A stretch of 64,000 bases of DNA from Eupeodes corollae. Taxonomy: Eukaryota > Arthropoda > Insecta > Diptera > Syrphidae. The position numbers were made by a program, and so were the translations under genes. The notes under the pieces were generated by a model. The model did no database searches. It had not been told where the DNA came from and was given only the letters and a program-made list of their open reading frames with translations. Where the stretch lies: NCBI RefSeq assembly GCF_945859685.1, contig NC_079147.1:17959289-18023288 (forward strand), given 5' to 3'. Shown here in pieces: positions 1-9,499 of this stretch (position 1 is its first letter; each line of letters begins with the position of its first letter).

Positions 1-1124
1 TCGAATATGTGATTAGTCCACAAAATCAAGTTTGTGATGCACATACATAGAGTAAAAGCTGTTCAGTCTCCCCGATGAAAGTATGGATAGTGCCATTTGG
101 GGAGAACAACGGTTTTTGCGACAATATACAGTATTTCTTGTTATTAAAGTAGAAAAGTTGTAAGTCAAAACAAAAATATGAGTTCGACACCTTTTCTTTT
201 CATAAATTATTTGCTTCCATTGGTAAAATTGATTCGTCTCGGATGATAATCTCGATTATTTTCTATCCCTTATGTGAGTCGCTTTAATTATTGAGATTTC
301 AGCGGGGATTAAATTAGACGGATCATGACTAAAGTTGTAGCCGTTTTTTCTCGAGGTTTGAATTACTGGCGTAGGTCTTTAAGCTCGTGTGCAAATTGTA
401 TTAATCTTTTCTAGTCTGGATTTATGACAAACGCATTCAAAAAATGGGGGAACAAATGCTATAAAAGCTACTTATAAAAAAAATAACTAAGAGAAATTAC
501 AGAGGTTTTTCTAGTAACACACATAGTTTTTCATTCATGCCTATCACGAGCTATGTCGTAATAGAAAAAAGACTATGAATCCCGAAAAATCTATTACAAG
601 TTCCCTTTGTAGTGGAAAAAGCTGGTACTTAATTCGAAATTCGTAGAATTTGGCAATACCAGCTCCGAAAAAACTTGAACTATGTTGTCCTTTTCTACGA
701 TAGGTTTTTTTCTCGAGTAACAAAATGAGTTATTTGAAAAAAAAATTATTTCTTTCAACTTAGTCTATTTACGATTTTAAAAGTCGAAAACAACAAATAA
801 ACACCAATTCAATAAACTGTAGCACTGTGTAAGAACTGTCCCGAAAACCAGACATTGCCAAAGGGTACACCAAAAAAACAAAAGAAGAAGTTAATTTGTT
901 TTGGGGAAAATAAAAACAAATTTAAATCTTCCTGGACATCCAATAAAAGACGTAGAAACTTGGAGAAAAGTAAGCCTTTAACTGGTGTAATCAATTCCTT
1001 TAATTTCTTTAACTTTGTCTCTACGTTTGGCTTGATTTAAAGGCATATGTAAAAAGAAAACTCACGGAGAATCAACTTGAAAATAATGTAATGTGGTGGG
1101 AGCTATAAGAAACATAGTTGTTCT
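1..1124. other. AT-rich stretch, no gene recognised
   Basis: No coding region is supported here. An open stretch on the plus strand at 855-1040 is lysine-rich (it contains PKKQKKK) but begins at a TTG codon and resembles no family I recognise. The rest is AT-rich with frequent stops in all frames. It may be flank or 5' sequence of the Harbinger-related material that follows. Confidence 0.5.
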
Positions 1125-1460
1125 ATGTTAGAAATAGGAGTGATTCAACTCACCGGTGTCCAAATATCTACGGCTGGAATAAGAGGAAAAACTTCATATG
1201 GCGTCACAAACCAAAAAACGGTCTCTTATTTTGAGAGTTCAATTATTGAAAACAAGGAACCGTCACCTCAAAGAATTGAATCCCCTATCGATTTATCGAT
1301 GACCTCAGAATGCGAGTCGTATTTACCCAGCCAGCCATCTACATCAAAAAAAAGCTCAAGTAAGTAATGTAAACGGGCTTCTTGCACGTCAAATATGAAA
1401 ACACACAAAAGTACTACGAAAGTCAGCAAAAAGCAACTGAAGGCATCGACAAATTGTGTG
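1125..1460 (+). other. possible small ORF, perhaps second protein of a Harbinger element
   Basis: An 80-residue open frame starts with ATG at 1125. It is rich in Ser, Glu and Pro towards its end (SMTSECESYLPSQPSTSKK) and stops just after a GTAAGT at 1360, which would make a good splice donor. After a possible acceptor AG at 1410-1411 an open frame reads YYESQQKATEGIDKLCDLKK, which looks like an amphipathic helix. PIF/Harbinger elements often encode a second, Myb/SANT-like DNA-binding protein in the opposite direction to the transposase, and this ORF is convergent with the transposase remnant at 1671-2240. I see no SANT or MADF core, so both the exon structure and the function are guesses. It could equally be chance open sequence. 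Confidence 0.2.
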
Positions 1461-1670
1461 ATTTGAAAAAAAAAATAAAAAAAAAAACTTTTAAAACAAA
1501 CATTTAAAATTAAAACCCAGATTCTCGAAATTAAATAATCAAGGTATGGATTCCAAAACAATGAAGACTCCGAATCAGATTACATTTTTAAAATTATTTT
1601 TATTTTTTATATAAACGTATTTTTTATATTTTTCTGCTGATCATGTTCACCTTTTACATGACTTAACATT

Positions 1671-2240
1671 TTACTTAACGCTAAAATTACCTTTACGACT
1701 ATAAAATAAGGCCTTTTCTTGAGCAGGCGCTTCTATTTTTATGTGGGTTCCATCGACACACATAACAACGCTCGGAAAACCAGCCTTGGAAAAAAACTCC
1801 CCTATCGTTTCAACGTCATCCATATACAGCTTAATCCACTTGGGACATAATTTTCTTTCTAAGATGTTTAACACTTTTGTGAGCTTTGTAGAAAATGTCG
1901 ATTGTGCCATTGCGATCTTATAATCATTTCCAGTGCCAAGCTGATAGCCACCTTCAGCCACAAATCTTAACAACGCACTCAATAGATACATTTGTATCAT
2001 CGATATTGATAACATACCTGGCTCCAGCTCTGCTTCAAGTTCTTCCAACACGTATTTGAAGGAGCCTTTGTTGAGCCTGAAGTTATTTCTAAATAAATAA
2101 AAGTATAATTGGAGTTGAATACTTACAAAAGTTGCATCCAAATCAAAAGGATTGCATGTGTCCCTAAGTCGCCTTCTTCGTATTTTCATCTCCTGTTCCT
2201 GCACTGCCTCTTCATCAACTGCAGCAATAACTATTCCAAT
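1671..2240 (-). pseudogene. PIF/Harbinger-type transposase (HARBI1-like), N-terminal half
   Basis: The protein reads from about 2240 down to a TAA at 1671-1673. The N-terminal part has RRRRLRDTCNPFDL followed by FRLNKGSFKYVLEELE, the layout at the start of HARBI1-like nucleases (DDE_Tnp_4 family). A helical DNA-binding region follows, and near residue 150 is VVMCVDGTHIKIEAP, which carries the first catalytic aspartate. The frame ends shortly after YSRKGNFSVK, so the second and third acidic residues of the DDE triad are absent. The stop overlaps a GTAAAA that could be a splice donor. No second half is visible nearby, so the copy is truncated or its next exon is lost. The only early ATG on this frame is at 2187-2189; upstream codons (IAAVDEEAVQEQE) still look coding. 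Family call is by motif; activity is very unlikely. Confidence 0.8.
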
Positions 2241-2865
2241 GGTATCAATTTATAAAAAGAACTTCAAAAACTCAAAATTAAAATTTAGTTTAACAAACAA
2301 AACACAATACTGAATTTGGCTAAATGAATGCGACAGAAAAAACAGTCCCTCCAGTTATTCAGCAGTAAAATTGGTAGTTTCGTATAATATTTTCAATCAA
2401 ATCAACGTAACAAGTTGATAAGAACCTATTTTTGTCGCAAAAAGGGCGCAAAACTCAATATTTTTCAAAATAAAGAAAGATTAAAAAATGATTTTGGGGG
2501 AATTTAAGGGATTTTGTTTTTAACTTTAGGGATTTTAGTTTCTAATGTGTTGATTACTTTTTCTACATAAAACACCTGATTTCGAAAATGGACGCCTATT
2601 TCTATCTTCTATCTTCTGATTGTTTTTTTCGTGATTCGTAGCGGAATTTTTCATTCGGGAATTTCTCCGAAGGGATTGTGTGATAGGAATGATTAATCAA
2701 CATTAAGAAGAAGACAGTTACGAATACACCAATTTAAAAACAACTTGGGACCAAATCGGAATTCTTCACAATCATGAAGTTGAAACGGTTTTGAAGATGC
2801 AAACATCGTTTTGAAGTGTTTAGAGTGTTGAAACTTAGATTGCTTCCATACTTCAACACAGTGCC
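2241..2865. other. no gene recognised
   Basis: AT-rich sequence with stops in all frames. It may contain decayed flank of the Harbinger element on one side and of the RT fragment on the other, but I cannot assign it. Confidence 0.5.
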
Positions 2866-2960
2866 TTGTTTATAAATAAAATAAAGAGAATAGGGCCTAA
2901 ATGACTACCTTGTGGAATTCCAGGGTTAACTTCGAATTCGTTTAATTTGCATCCACTACA
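2866..2960 (-). mobile_element. reverse transcriptase scrap (Jockey/CR1-like), motif B region
   Basis: Read on the minus strand this gives GIPQGSHLGPILFILFINKA, the conserved stretch around the PQG motif of non-LTR reverse transcriptases. About ten residues upstream are still readable (SGCKLNEFEVNP). The frame is lost on both sides, so only about 30 codons remain. The wording SHLGP is typical of Jockey-type elements. No poly(A) or endonuclease part is seen next to it. Confidence 0.75.
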
Positions 2961-4683
2961 AAAAAGCTAAAACCAAGCTTTCTTTATTTATTTAGAGTTT
3001 GCTAAACGCCTCGTATACTGAAGTCAGTAAACACGCAATCTAATGGTTTTTCGCTTTAAAATGAAACGAAATGAAACAAATTGATTATTGTTTTATTTCA
3101 TTTATTTAAAAAAAAAAATACTCGATCAAAAAGAAACTACATATCGAATCTAAAACCCAACAAATTTGTTTGTTTTGTTTTTTTTTGTGATTGTTGAATT
3201 AATTCTTCACGAACTGCATAATGTAAATCTCGAACCTTTTTATCTTCTTTAAAACGTATAATAAACTTAAAGATGCTATATTTTTTTCCAAATAATCAGT
3301 GCCGTATGACTGCTAAGTATGTTGACATAACTCTAAGCAATTCAAGATTATTTGAGTTGTCTTAAAAATAGCAGTCAAGCTAATTTCATGCGTCTCAATT
3401 TACGTCAACTAATTCAGAGTGAGATCAAAATAACAAAACCGTTTAAATTCTTAAAAAAAAAGATTTTTCTTATACTTATTCACTCATTAAAAAGGCGTTA
3501 AGCAATAAATTTCGTAAATATCCTTCAAGCTATGTATACGTAGCTATGTACTTAGTTTTCATTTATATAGGAAGACAAAATAGACCCTTGAACCCTTTTG
3601 AATAAAGAAATAAATCCCCTCAAACAAACAATATTGTATTCAAAAAAACAAAAACACATCTGAACGTGGTACTTAAGTTCAAAATTAAAACCCCTTCAGA
3701 TATAAGATTAACATGCTTCCGAAATAAGAATCATCTTCCTCCCTTAGATAAGTCATCCTTTTCCCTGGGGGGATGAATTACACATTTTCAAGGCAATTCT
3801 ATCGCATTGCAAAATAATTGTTCTCTTTTTAAATCCAATTCAGCATCATCCTTTGGAAAACCTTGTGAAAAGAGTTTAAATACGGTAACAACCACAATAT
3901 TGCGCCAAATCATCCCGAAAAAAGGGGGGAACAATAAAAAAATCACGAAAACAATTAATCGTGGCCTGCCGCAACTTGATGGTGGTCTCAAAACCAAAAC
4001 AAAACTGATGCGGCAATCAGCAGAGTGGTATTATCTCAAGTCGCTCATCATTAACTCAAAACAAATTTTTAATTTTTTGTTTCCCAAGTCCCCCGTGTCA
4101 CCGCCGCCGCCCGTTCGAAAACCTTCATAACTCAAGACTCGTTAAGAAAAACATTTTTGAAGTAGGTAAATGAATGAAATGCATCAAAGTTGGTGTAAGG
4201 CGGCAGCTTCTTTTGGTTATGCGGTCTTAGTTTTGAGAGCAGCTTCTTCATCTCTCAAATGAAACTGTTGTCAGACCGCCACTTCACAACGGAAGCCACT
4301 TAGTTTGTGACTCTTTACGCCTGTTTACCATCTTGTCCTCCATCCATACATCAGCTACTGCATCCAGCATCAGTAATAGCGTTTTCTACCTTTGAAGACA
4401 AAAAGGAAGTGGAGGATGGCAATGGCATCCATTGTATAGACCGTCAAGACCAAAATTTACAAAAATAAAAGAAAACGTTCGTCATGGTAATGGGAGGTCA
4501 TCGATGGCAATGTTTACATTGTCATTCAAAAAAACATTGATTTGTGTGTGGGCCCGATGATGATGATGCGGTGAAGCCCGAAAAAGAAAGCAAAACGATG
4601 ATGATGATGCCCGCGCTAAAACAAATAATGCGACAAATGTGGCAGCTCAGAAAATATTACGTTTTTGACAGTTCGTCCGTTGC
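2961..4683. other. no gene recognised; GAT-rich patch
   Basis: Mostly AT-rich DNA. A 107-residue open frame at 3807-4130 has low-complexity composition and no recognisable domain, so I do not call it a gene. A GATGATGATG microsatellite-like patch sits around 4555-4610. Confidence 0.5.
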
Positions 4684-4779
4684 ACAGTGGGACAAAATAA
4701 ATTTAAACTCGTAAAAAAAAACAAGTTATAGGGTTTTTCAATAAGGGCGGGTAGATGTTAAAATGAAAAGGAAACAGAG

Positions 4780-5371
4780 AGCTCTCCTGAGTGGAAAAAC
4801 CGAATTATTTTAGAGCTTCCACTTAGAGAAAAAGGGACCTAAGGAAGGCATTCTAAAAATTGGAGAGGAATATGTCTTCTTCCTGCAGTGACCAAAATAG
4901 TTGCAAGAATAGTATTGGAACAAGTAAAAGGCCACTCACAAGAAATACTCGATGTCAAAGGAGCAAGATTCCACACAAGGTCTTCTGATTGGATCACATC
5001 AACACGTTGCGAATCATCATACAGTGTTTGAAAGATCGATCACCACTTCTTCTGTTCGATAATGATTTTGAAAAAGTGTTTGACAGTATGTCAAGAAAGA
5101 AAGTGTGGCTTGTTTTGGGCAGTAGGGACATTCCCGATAGATTGATTGCTATTATCAAAGCTCGATATGATGGATCCAAATGTCACGTTTTGTATAAGGT
5201 GGGATTAGGCAAAGCTGTATATTCTTGCCAATACTGTTTCAGATGGCACGCAGCTTTCTCGAAAGGAAATAAAATAGTTCAGTGGACTTTGCAATTTCAC
5301 CTCAAATTTAATATGATCATAGATTCCCATCATATGGTAAAGAGAGAAAAACAGAAATCGTGGAGATAAAG
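4780..5371 (+). mobile_element. RTE-like non-LTR reverse transcriptase fragment
   Basis: Plus-strand frames read NWRGICLLPAVTKIVARIV, then after a frameshift DHINTLRIIIQCLKDRSPLL followed by FDNDFEKVFDSMSRKKVW and IPDRLIAIIKARYDGSKCHV. These are the fingers and motif A region of an RTE-type RT, with the aspartate of the D-F-E-K-x-F-D motif retained. After KVGLGKAVYS the expected GVRQGCLLSP block is missing and the text jumps to a remnant of the downstream KNxGIQWT block, so the YADD catalytic box has been deleted. It lies inside the inverted-repeat pair at 4684/6524. No intact endonuclease is present. Confidence 0.8.
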
Positions 5372-6523
5372 AGAGCTCTTCATCAATCGAAGTCAATATT
5401 TCTTGACAACCGGTAATGGTATTGTATTTTCTAATATCTTGGGATGGTGCTGGCGATAAATCTTTTCGCCAAAATTATAAATATCATCGCACCCAAAACA
5501 ATTTTACTGAAATTTTGTTGTTGTACGATTTGGTCAGTATTACGGAACCTTTTGGCGTTAACACTTTTGTGGGTTCTATGACATTCCAAACAAAAAGAAA
5601 AATTTGGTTTTATTGCCCGATTAAATAACTCCAAGATATTAAAAATGTCGTATCACCCAAAAATGAGTCTGTTGCCCAAAAACATTTTTAGAGCAAAATG
5701 CCACAGAACCCAAACTCAATGTCATATTGCCCCAATCAATTTTAAAATACATATAATAACGCCAAAACTACCAGCTGAAATATCGTTCAAAAGATGACAT
5801 TTGTTTTATCGTATGGGCTTTCTGACAACATTTTTGTTTATTTTGGGCACTACGCCAAATTGAGTTTACAATTTTATCGCTCAAAGTTAGGTATTAAACA
5901 AAAAAAATGTCAGAAACTTGAAAAAGTGTAACAAATATGTTAAGCTTTATTTCATTTTCAGAAAGCGAAAAAGGTACATTTTCAAAGTGAAATAAAACGA
6001 AATGATTTGCTTTATTATGGCCTATAGTGAAGTATATATGGAAGGCATGCTGTTCCCCTCCAACTCAAGTGCTTGGTCTCTATAAATCCAATGGGGCAGT
6101 ATGCATGGGTACGATAGACTACATTACAACAAGACGAAAGTGGCAAGCTTCATAAAGGCGATGACCGAGACGTGTGCATTACACGTTAATGGAACCCTCT
6201 CATTCAGAAGAATATACAAGTGGAACAGCCTGGAAGTACTTCGAAAATGAAACATATAACACCTGTGGCGAAGAATTCAAGAGAACTGAAAAATTGTACG
6301 CGATAGCGCTTAAGAAAAATTGATGTCTTATTTACCAAAAGAGAAAGTTCTTAGACGTAAAGGTTTCGTCTATGAAGTCTACTATGGAAAAAACGCAAAA
6401 AGATCTAAAATTGTAGCCGTTTATACTAAAAAATCCAACTTTTGGCATGCCAAATTGTTAATTACTCTCTTTACTCCATCTCTTAAATACTCTTAGTCTT
6501 GAGTATGTTTCAATGTTTGTATG
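5372..6523. other. no gene recognised
   Basis: Two short open frames on opposite strands around 5416-5634 overlap each other and show no domain. A patch at 6040-6300 is less AT-rich and partly open on the plus strand (it includes TEKLYAIALKK), but I could not link it to any family. Confidence 0.45.
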
Positions 6524-6535
6524 TTGTCCCACTGT

Positions 6536-8222
6536 ATAAAAGTCAATTCAAGCAGGCGAGAACGTCAAATCTCCGTTGCGCTGACTATTTGATGTCTATT
6601 TTCGTTTCATCGACACATGACGGTGATGGATGACGCTGAAGAGTGCGGTGATGTACGGCCCAGCTAGTCTAGGCTAGGCCAAGCAGCAACGGTTCGGCGG
6701 CCGCCCCGGGTGTTTAATATAATGCGGCGCAAGTTATTGTAACGCTAATTTAAAAAATAAAACTATACCTTGTTGCGGGTGGACTGATGGAGCGATGGCT
6801 GGCTGGGGGAAAAGACTTAAAATCATCATTATCTCAAGGCCTAATGGGATCCAAAGAAAAGAAAACATTTGTAGCCTTTATAACGCATTTATAGATAGAC
6901 TTACGAAGGTATATACGGCAAAGCTGGTTGTTGTCTTGTTGTGTTTTTGTATTGATATTTGTTTACTTTTGTTGATTTCCAAGGAGGTGTACGGGTATAT
7001 GGTCGTCCCTGATGATGACGGAATTGATTTCAGGAAAAAATATCACACACCAGTTGTTGTACATTAATGCCATTGGGAAATTTTGTCGTATTTTTGTTGT
7101 TTGAAGAAATTTTTAGACTAAAATTATGGTGATGCGCGTCTTTTGTGGTAAAGAAAAGCGACTTTGATCTTTGGTGGATGTCAGCGCAGCAATCATAATG
7201 CAACTAGTTGCATTTGGTGCAAACTACATTAAATTCCGTATGCGGTAGTTTTAAGTCAATTAGTGCATCATCGATCAGCATCACAGTTCTATAGTTAATG
7301 AATTTGTGTATGATGACGATGATAGTGTTTATGTAGTGAAGATGAATCAATATTTTTGTTTTTGAAAGATAATTTTGAAATGATTTTTTCTGAGAATATG
7401 AAGGACATCTAGGAAATGAGCTGTTTGATTTTGTTTTTGAGGGAATTTTTTAATTTTTCACAGTTTTAAGTGAAACATTGGATAAGTTTTGGTTATGAAT
7501 TTGAACTTCAAGAATTATAGTAATAACCCAAATTATGTATATGCACATGAAGTTATAAGGTACCTATATAAAATGAAAAATATAACATTGGTTATAAGCT
7601 TTATGATTTCTTGCTACAAGTATTTTTAACTCACCGAAAGTCTTTAAATGAAGTAAATAGCTATACTGGTCTTTATTCCAGTTAATTTTAAAATTTATGA
7701 TCTTAAGCCTTATTCTTGTAATATCCATTTTGTTAACTTGAATGCAAGTCATTTCATTTGAGGTTGCCCGACATCCTGAGGGCAAAATTGAAAGTACAAA
7801 TAATAATTCCTAGCCCGAATTATTTAATCAGTCTTAAATATTGACAGTCCCTTTGGAACTGTGGAAAATTTAATAAAATATCGGAAGTAAAGAGAGACAC
7901 GTAAGTGTTACAGTGCGAAGCAGAATCACTAACAGGAAAAATAAAACTTACTAGTTTCGTTGAAAGTCTTTACTTAACCAGAATGGCTGGAGTATTAAAG
8001 CAAGAACAGAATTCATTAATCAACGCCTGTTAGTGACACTATTTGAACTTGTTGAGGGTAACTTTTTACATACCTTTAAGAAGTTTTTTTTAAACCGTAT
8101 TGAAAAGACGAGGACTCAAGTGGAGAAGATGTCATTGGTAAGAACAATTAATTAAAGCTTTGTATCGTTTGAAAAAACTTTACTTTAGGTTTTGATCCAT
8201 GTAGTTGCTGTGCAAGTGAAAG
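6536..8222. other. non-coding or unrecognised; one small ORF with a hydrophobic segment
   Basis: A GC-rich patch (about 6640-6730, including GCGGCCGCCCCGGG) contrasts with the AT-rich surroundings. A 90-residue ATG-started frame at 6795-7067 has one hydrophobic stretch (LVVVLLCFCIDICLLLLI) that could span a membrane, but codon use and context give no support for a real gene. The region to 8222 has no other candidate. Confidence 0.4.
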
Positions 8223-9463
8223 TTAAGCCGAAAAAGTTGCACTATAACGCGCGGAACTTATCTCTCGTAAAAGAGTGCATCCGTGATCTACAACTATCAA
8301 ACCCATAGATGATGAACTGAATTGATTGTTTCGCATCGATGTTTGCACGTGGTAGATTAACGGAACTGTCAAGCTATCCTGTATCAGACCGTATTTGTCT
8401 AAAAAGAGGAATACCTCTGGTGGAATGAACCCGCTCAAGCGTGCGGTTTCAAAATACTCGTCGTTCGGATAGAACGCCCCGAAAATTAAATTGTTGGTCG
8501 AAGACATAGCTCTTGCAATGTGACCTCGAACGAGTTTTATCACGAAATTGTCAATTCTGTTGATTCGAGCCCCGTTGTATAGGACCTCGTTGGAATAGTA
8601 ATGCACATACGAAGACTCGGTTGTTCGATATAAGCCGGTACAGCGTCGTAAACACTGCCGCTCGAACACCCAAAACTTCTAAATCTGAGAAGGGGCAACG
8701 TTGAACCACACAGGACAACCATAAACGATCATTGGCCGTATGAGGGCCATGTAGCAAATTACCTTGACTCTGGGGTGAAGCTGACTGCTGTAAAACAGCC
8801 GTTTCGTCAGAGCGAAGGCTCCTCTGGCCCTAGTCAGAGCAGCATTTATATTTATGTCTGTCGAAATATAAATACTGATCTAACCAGATACCGAGGTACT
8901 GCACTACACTTTTGCTCGCTAATGGCTGCCCGTGAAGATCAACGATGACCATCTTGCGCCAATTCTTGCACGTATCCCTCGTGGCCCCAGCCAACGGAGT
9001 CCGGAACAGACTTATGGACATTTATTTTCAGTTTTCAGTCGTATCAATATCGCTGAATCTTGTCGAAATCACGCTGCAAGAGAATTCAAATAACCTCAAC
9101 CTTTCGGGCCGTTCTGTACGCAATTAGATCGTCGGCGTACGCAATTGCCTTTGTCTTGAAGACCATTTTTAATTGTGAATGTTGTGGTAGGAGCTACATT
9201 GCCACTTTTGACAACAAACTTTCTACCGTTAAGCATATCATAAAGTATATACAACAATGGCTTGCTTATGCCAAGCCTGCTCAGTTTTAGGTAAAGACCC
9301 TCTAACCATACGGTGTCAAAGGCCTTTTTCAAATCAACCAGAACAGTACCTGTGCATTGTTGTTTTCATTTATTAAATTGGATATTAGAAATGAGTTAAG
9401 ACGTAGCATGAATTGTGTCATGACCCGCCTTGAACCCGAACTGTTTATCCGGAATTGTTTTGT
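8223..9463 (-). mobile_element. 5'-truncated LINE: RT and C-terminal region (Jockey-superfamily, same family as 49.6-52.7 kb)
   Basis: Minus-strand frames, broken by shifts, give in order FGFKAGHDTIHAT, GTVLVDLKKAFDTVWLEGL (motif A) and LSRLGISKPLLYILYDMLNG. A jump follows, in which the YADD box is lost and only a short trace of it (CVRRRSNCVQN) is seen in another frame. Then come KMVIVDLHGQPLASKSVVQY and LGIWLDQYLYFDRH, and a C-terminal region starting FERQCLRRCTGLYRTTESSY and ending at 8223. The same order of blocks occurs on the plus strand at 51.5-52.7 kb, so these are two copies of one family. The 5' part (gag and endonuclease) is absent: the RT text starts abruptly next to a SINE-like head at 9464-9499. 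Confidence 0.85.
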
Positions 9464-9499
9464 ACAGTCCAACGCTTTAACCATCATGCCACGGGTACT
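9464..9499 (-). repeat. tRNA-like SINE head fused to the truncated LINE
   Basis: Read on the minus strand, these 36 bases match the first 36 bases of the SINE at 49022 (starting AGTACCCGTGGCATGATGG) at 34 positions. The match includes the A-box-like TGGCATGATGG. It stops at GGACTGT, and the next base already belongs to LINE RT sequence. There is no B box or SINE body here. Confidence 0.75.

Larger units (their letters stand above)
4684..6535. mobile_element. candidate DNA transposon remnant bounded by 12-bp inverted repeats
   Basis: ACAGTGGGACAA at 4684-4695 is repeated in exact inverted form at 6524-6535, and the match continues imperfectly for a few more bases inwards. A start of CAGTGGG is compatible with Tc1/mariner or pogo-type ends. 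The two-base flanks (CA on the left, TA on the right) do not match, so no clear TA duplication supports this. The interior contains an RTE-like RT fragment, which would have to be nested, and no transposase I can read. This is a weak structural call. Confidence 0.3.

Noticed and set aside
2089..2126. Genuine intron in the Harbinger transposase
   Set aside because: Removal shifts the frame into a stop and 38 bp is too short for a typical fly intron, so I report it only as an oddity.
3807..4130. 107-codon open frame
   Set aside because: Low-complexity composition, an overlapping open frame on the other strand, no domain and no splice or promoter context.
6795..7067. 90-codon frame with one hydrophobic segment
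   Set aside because: Kept only as a note in the gap entry. One hydrophobic run is not enough evidence in AT-rich DNA.
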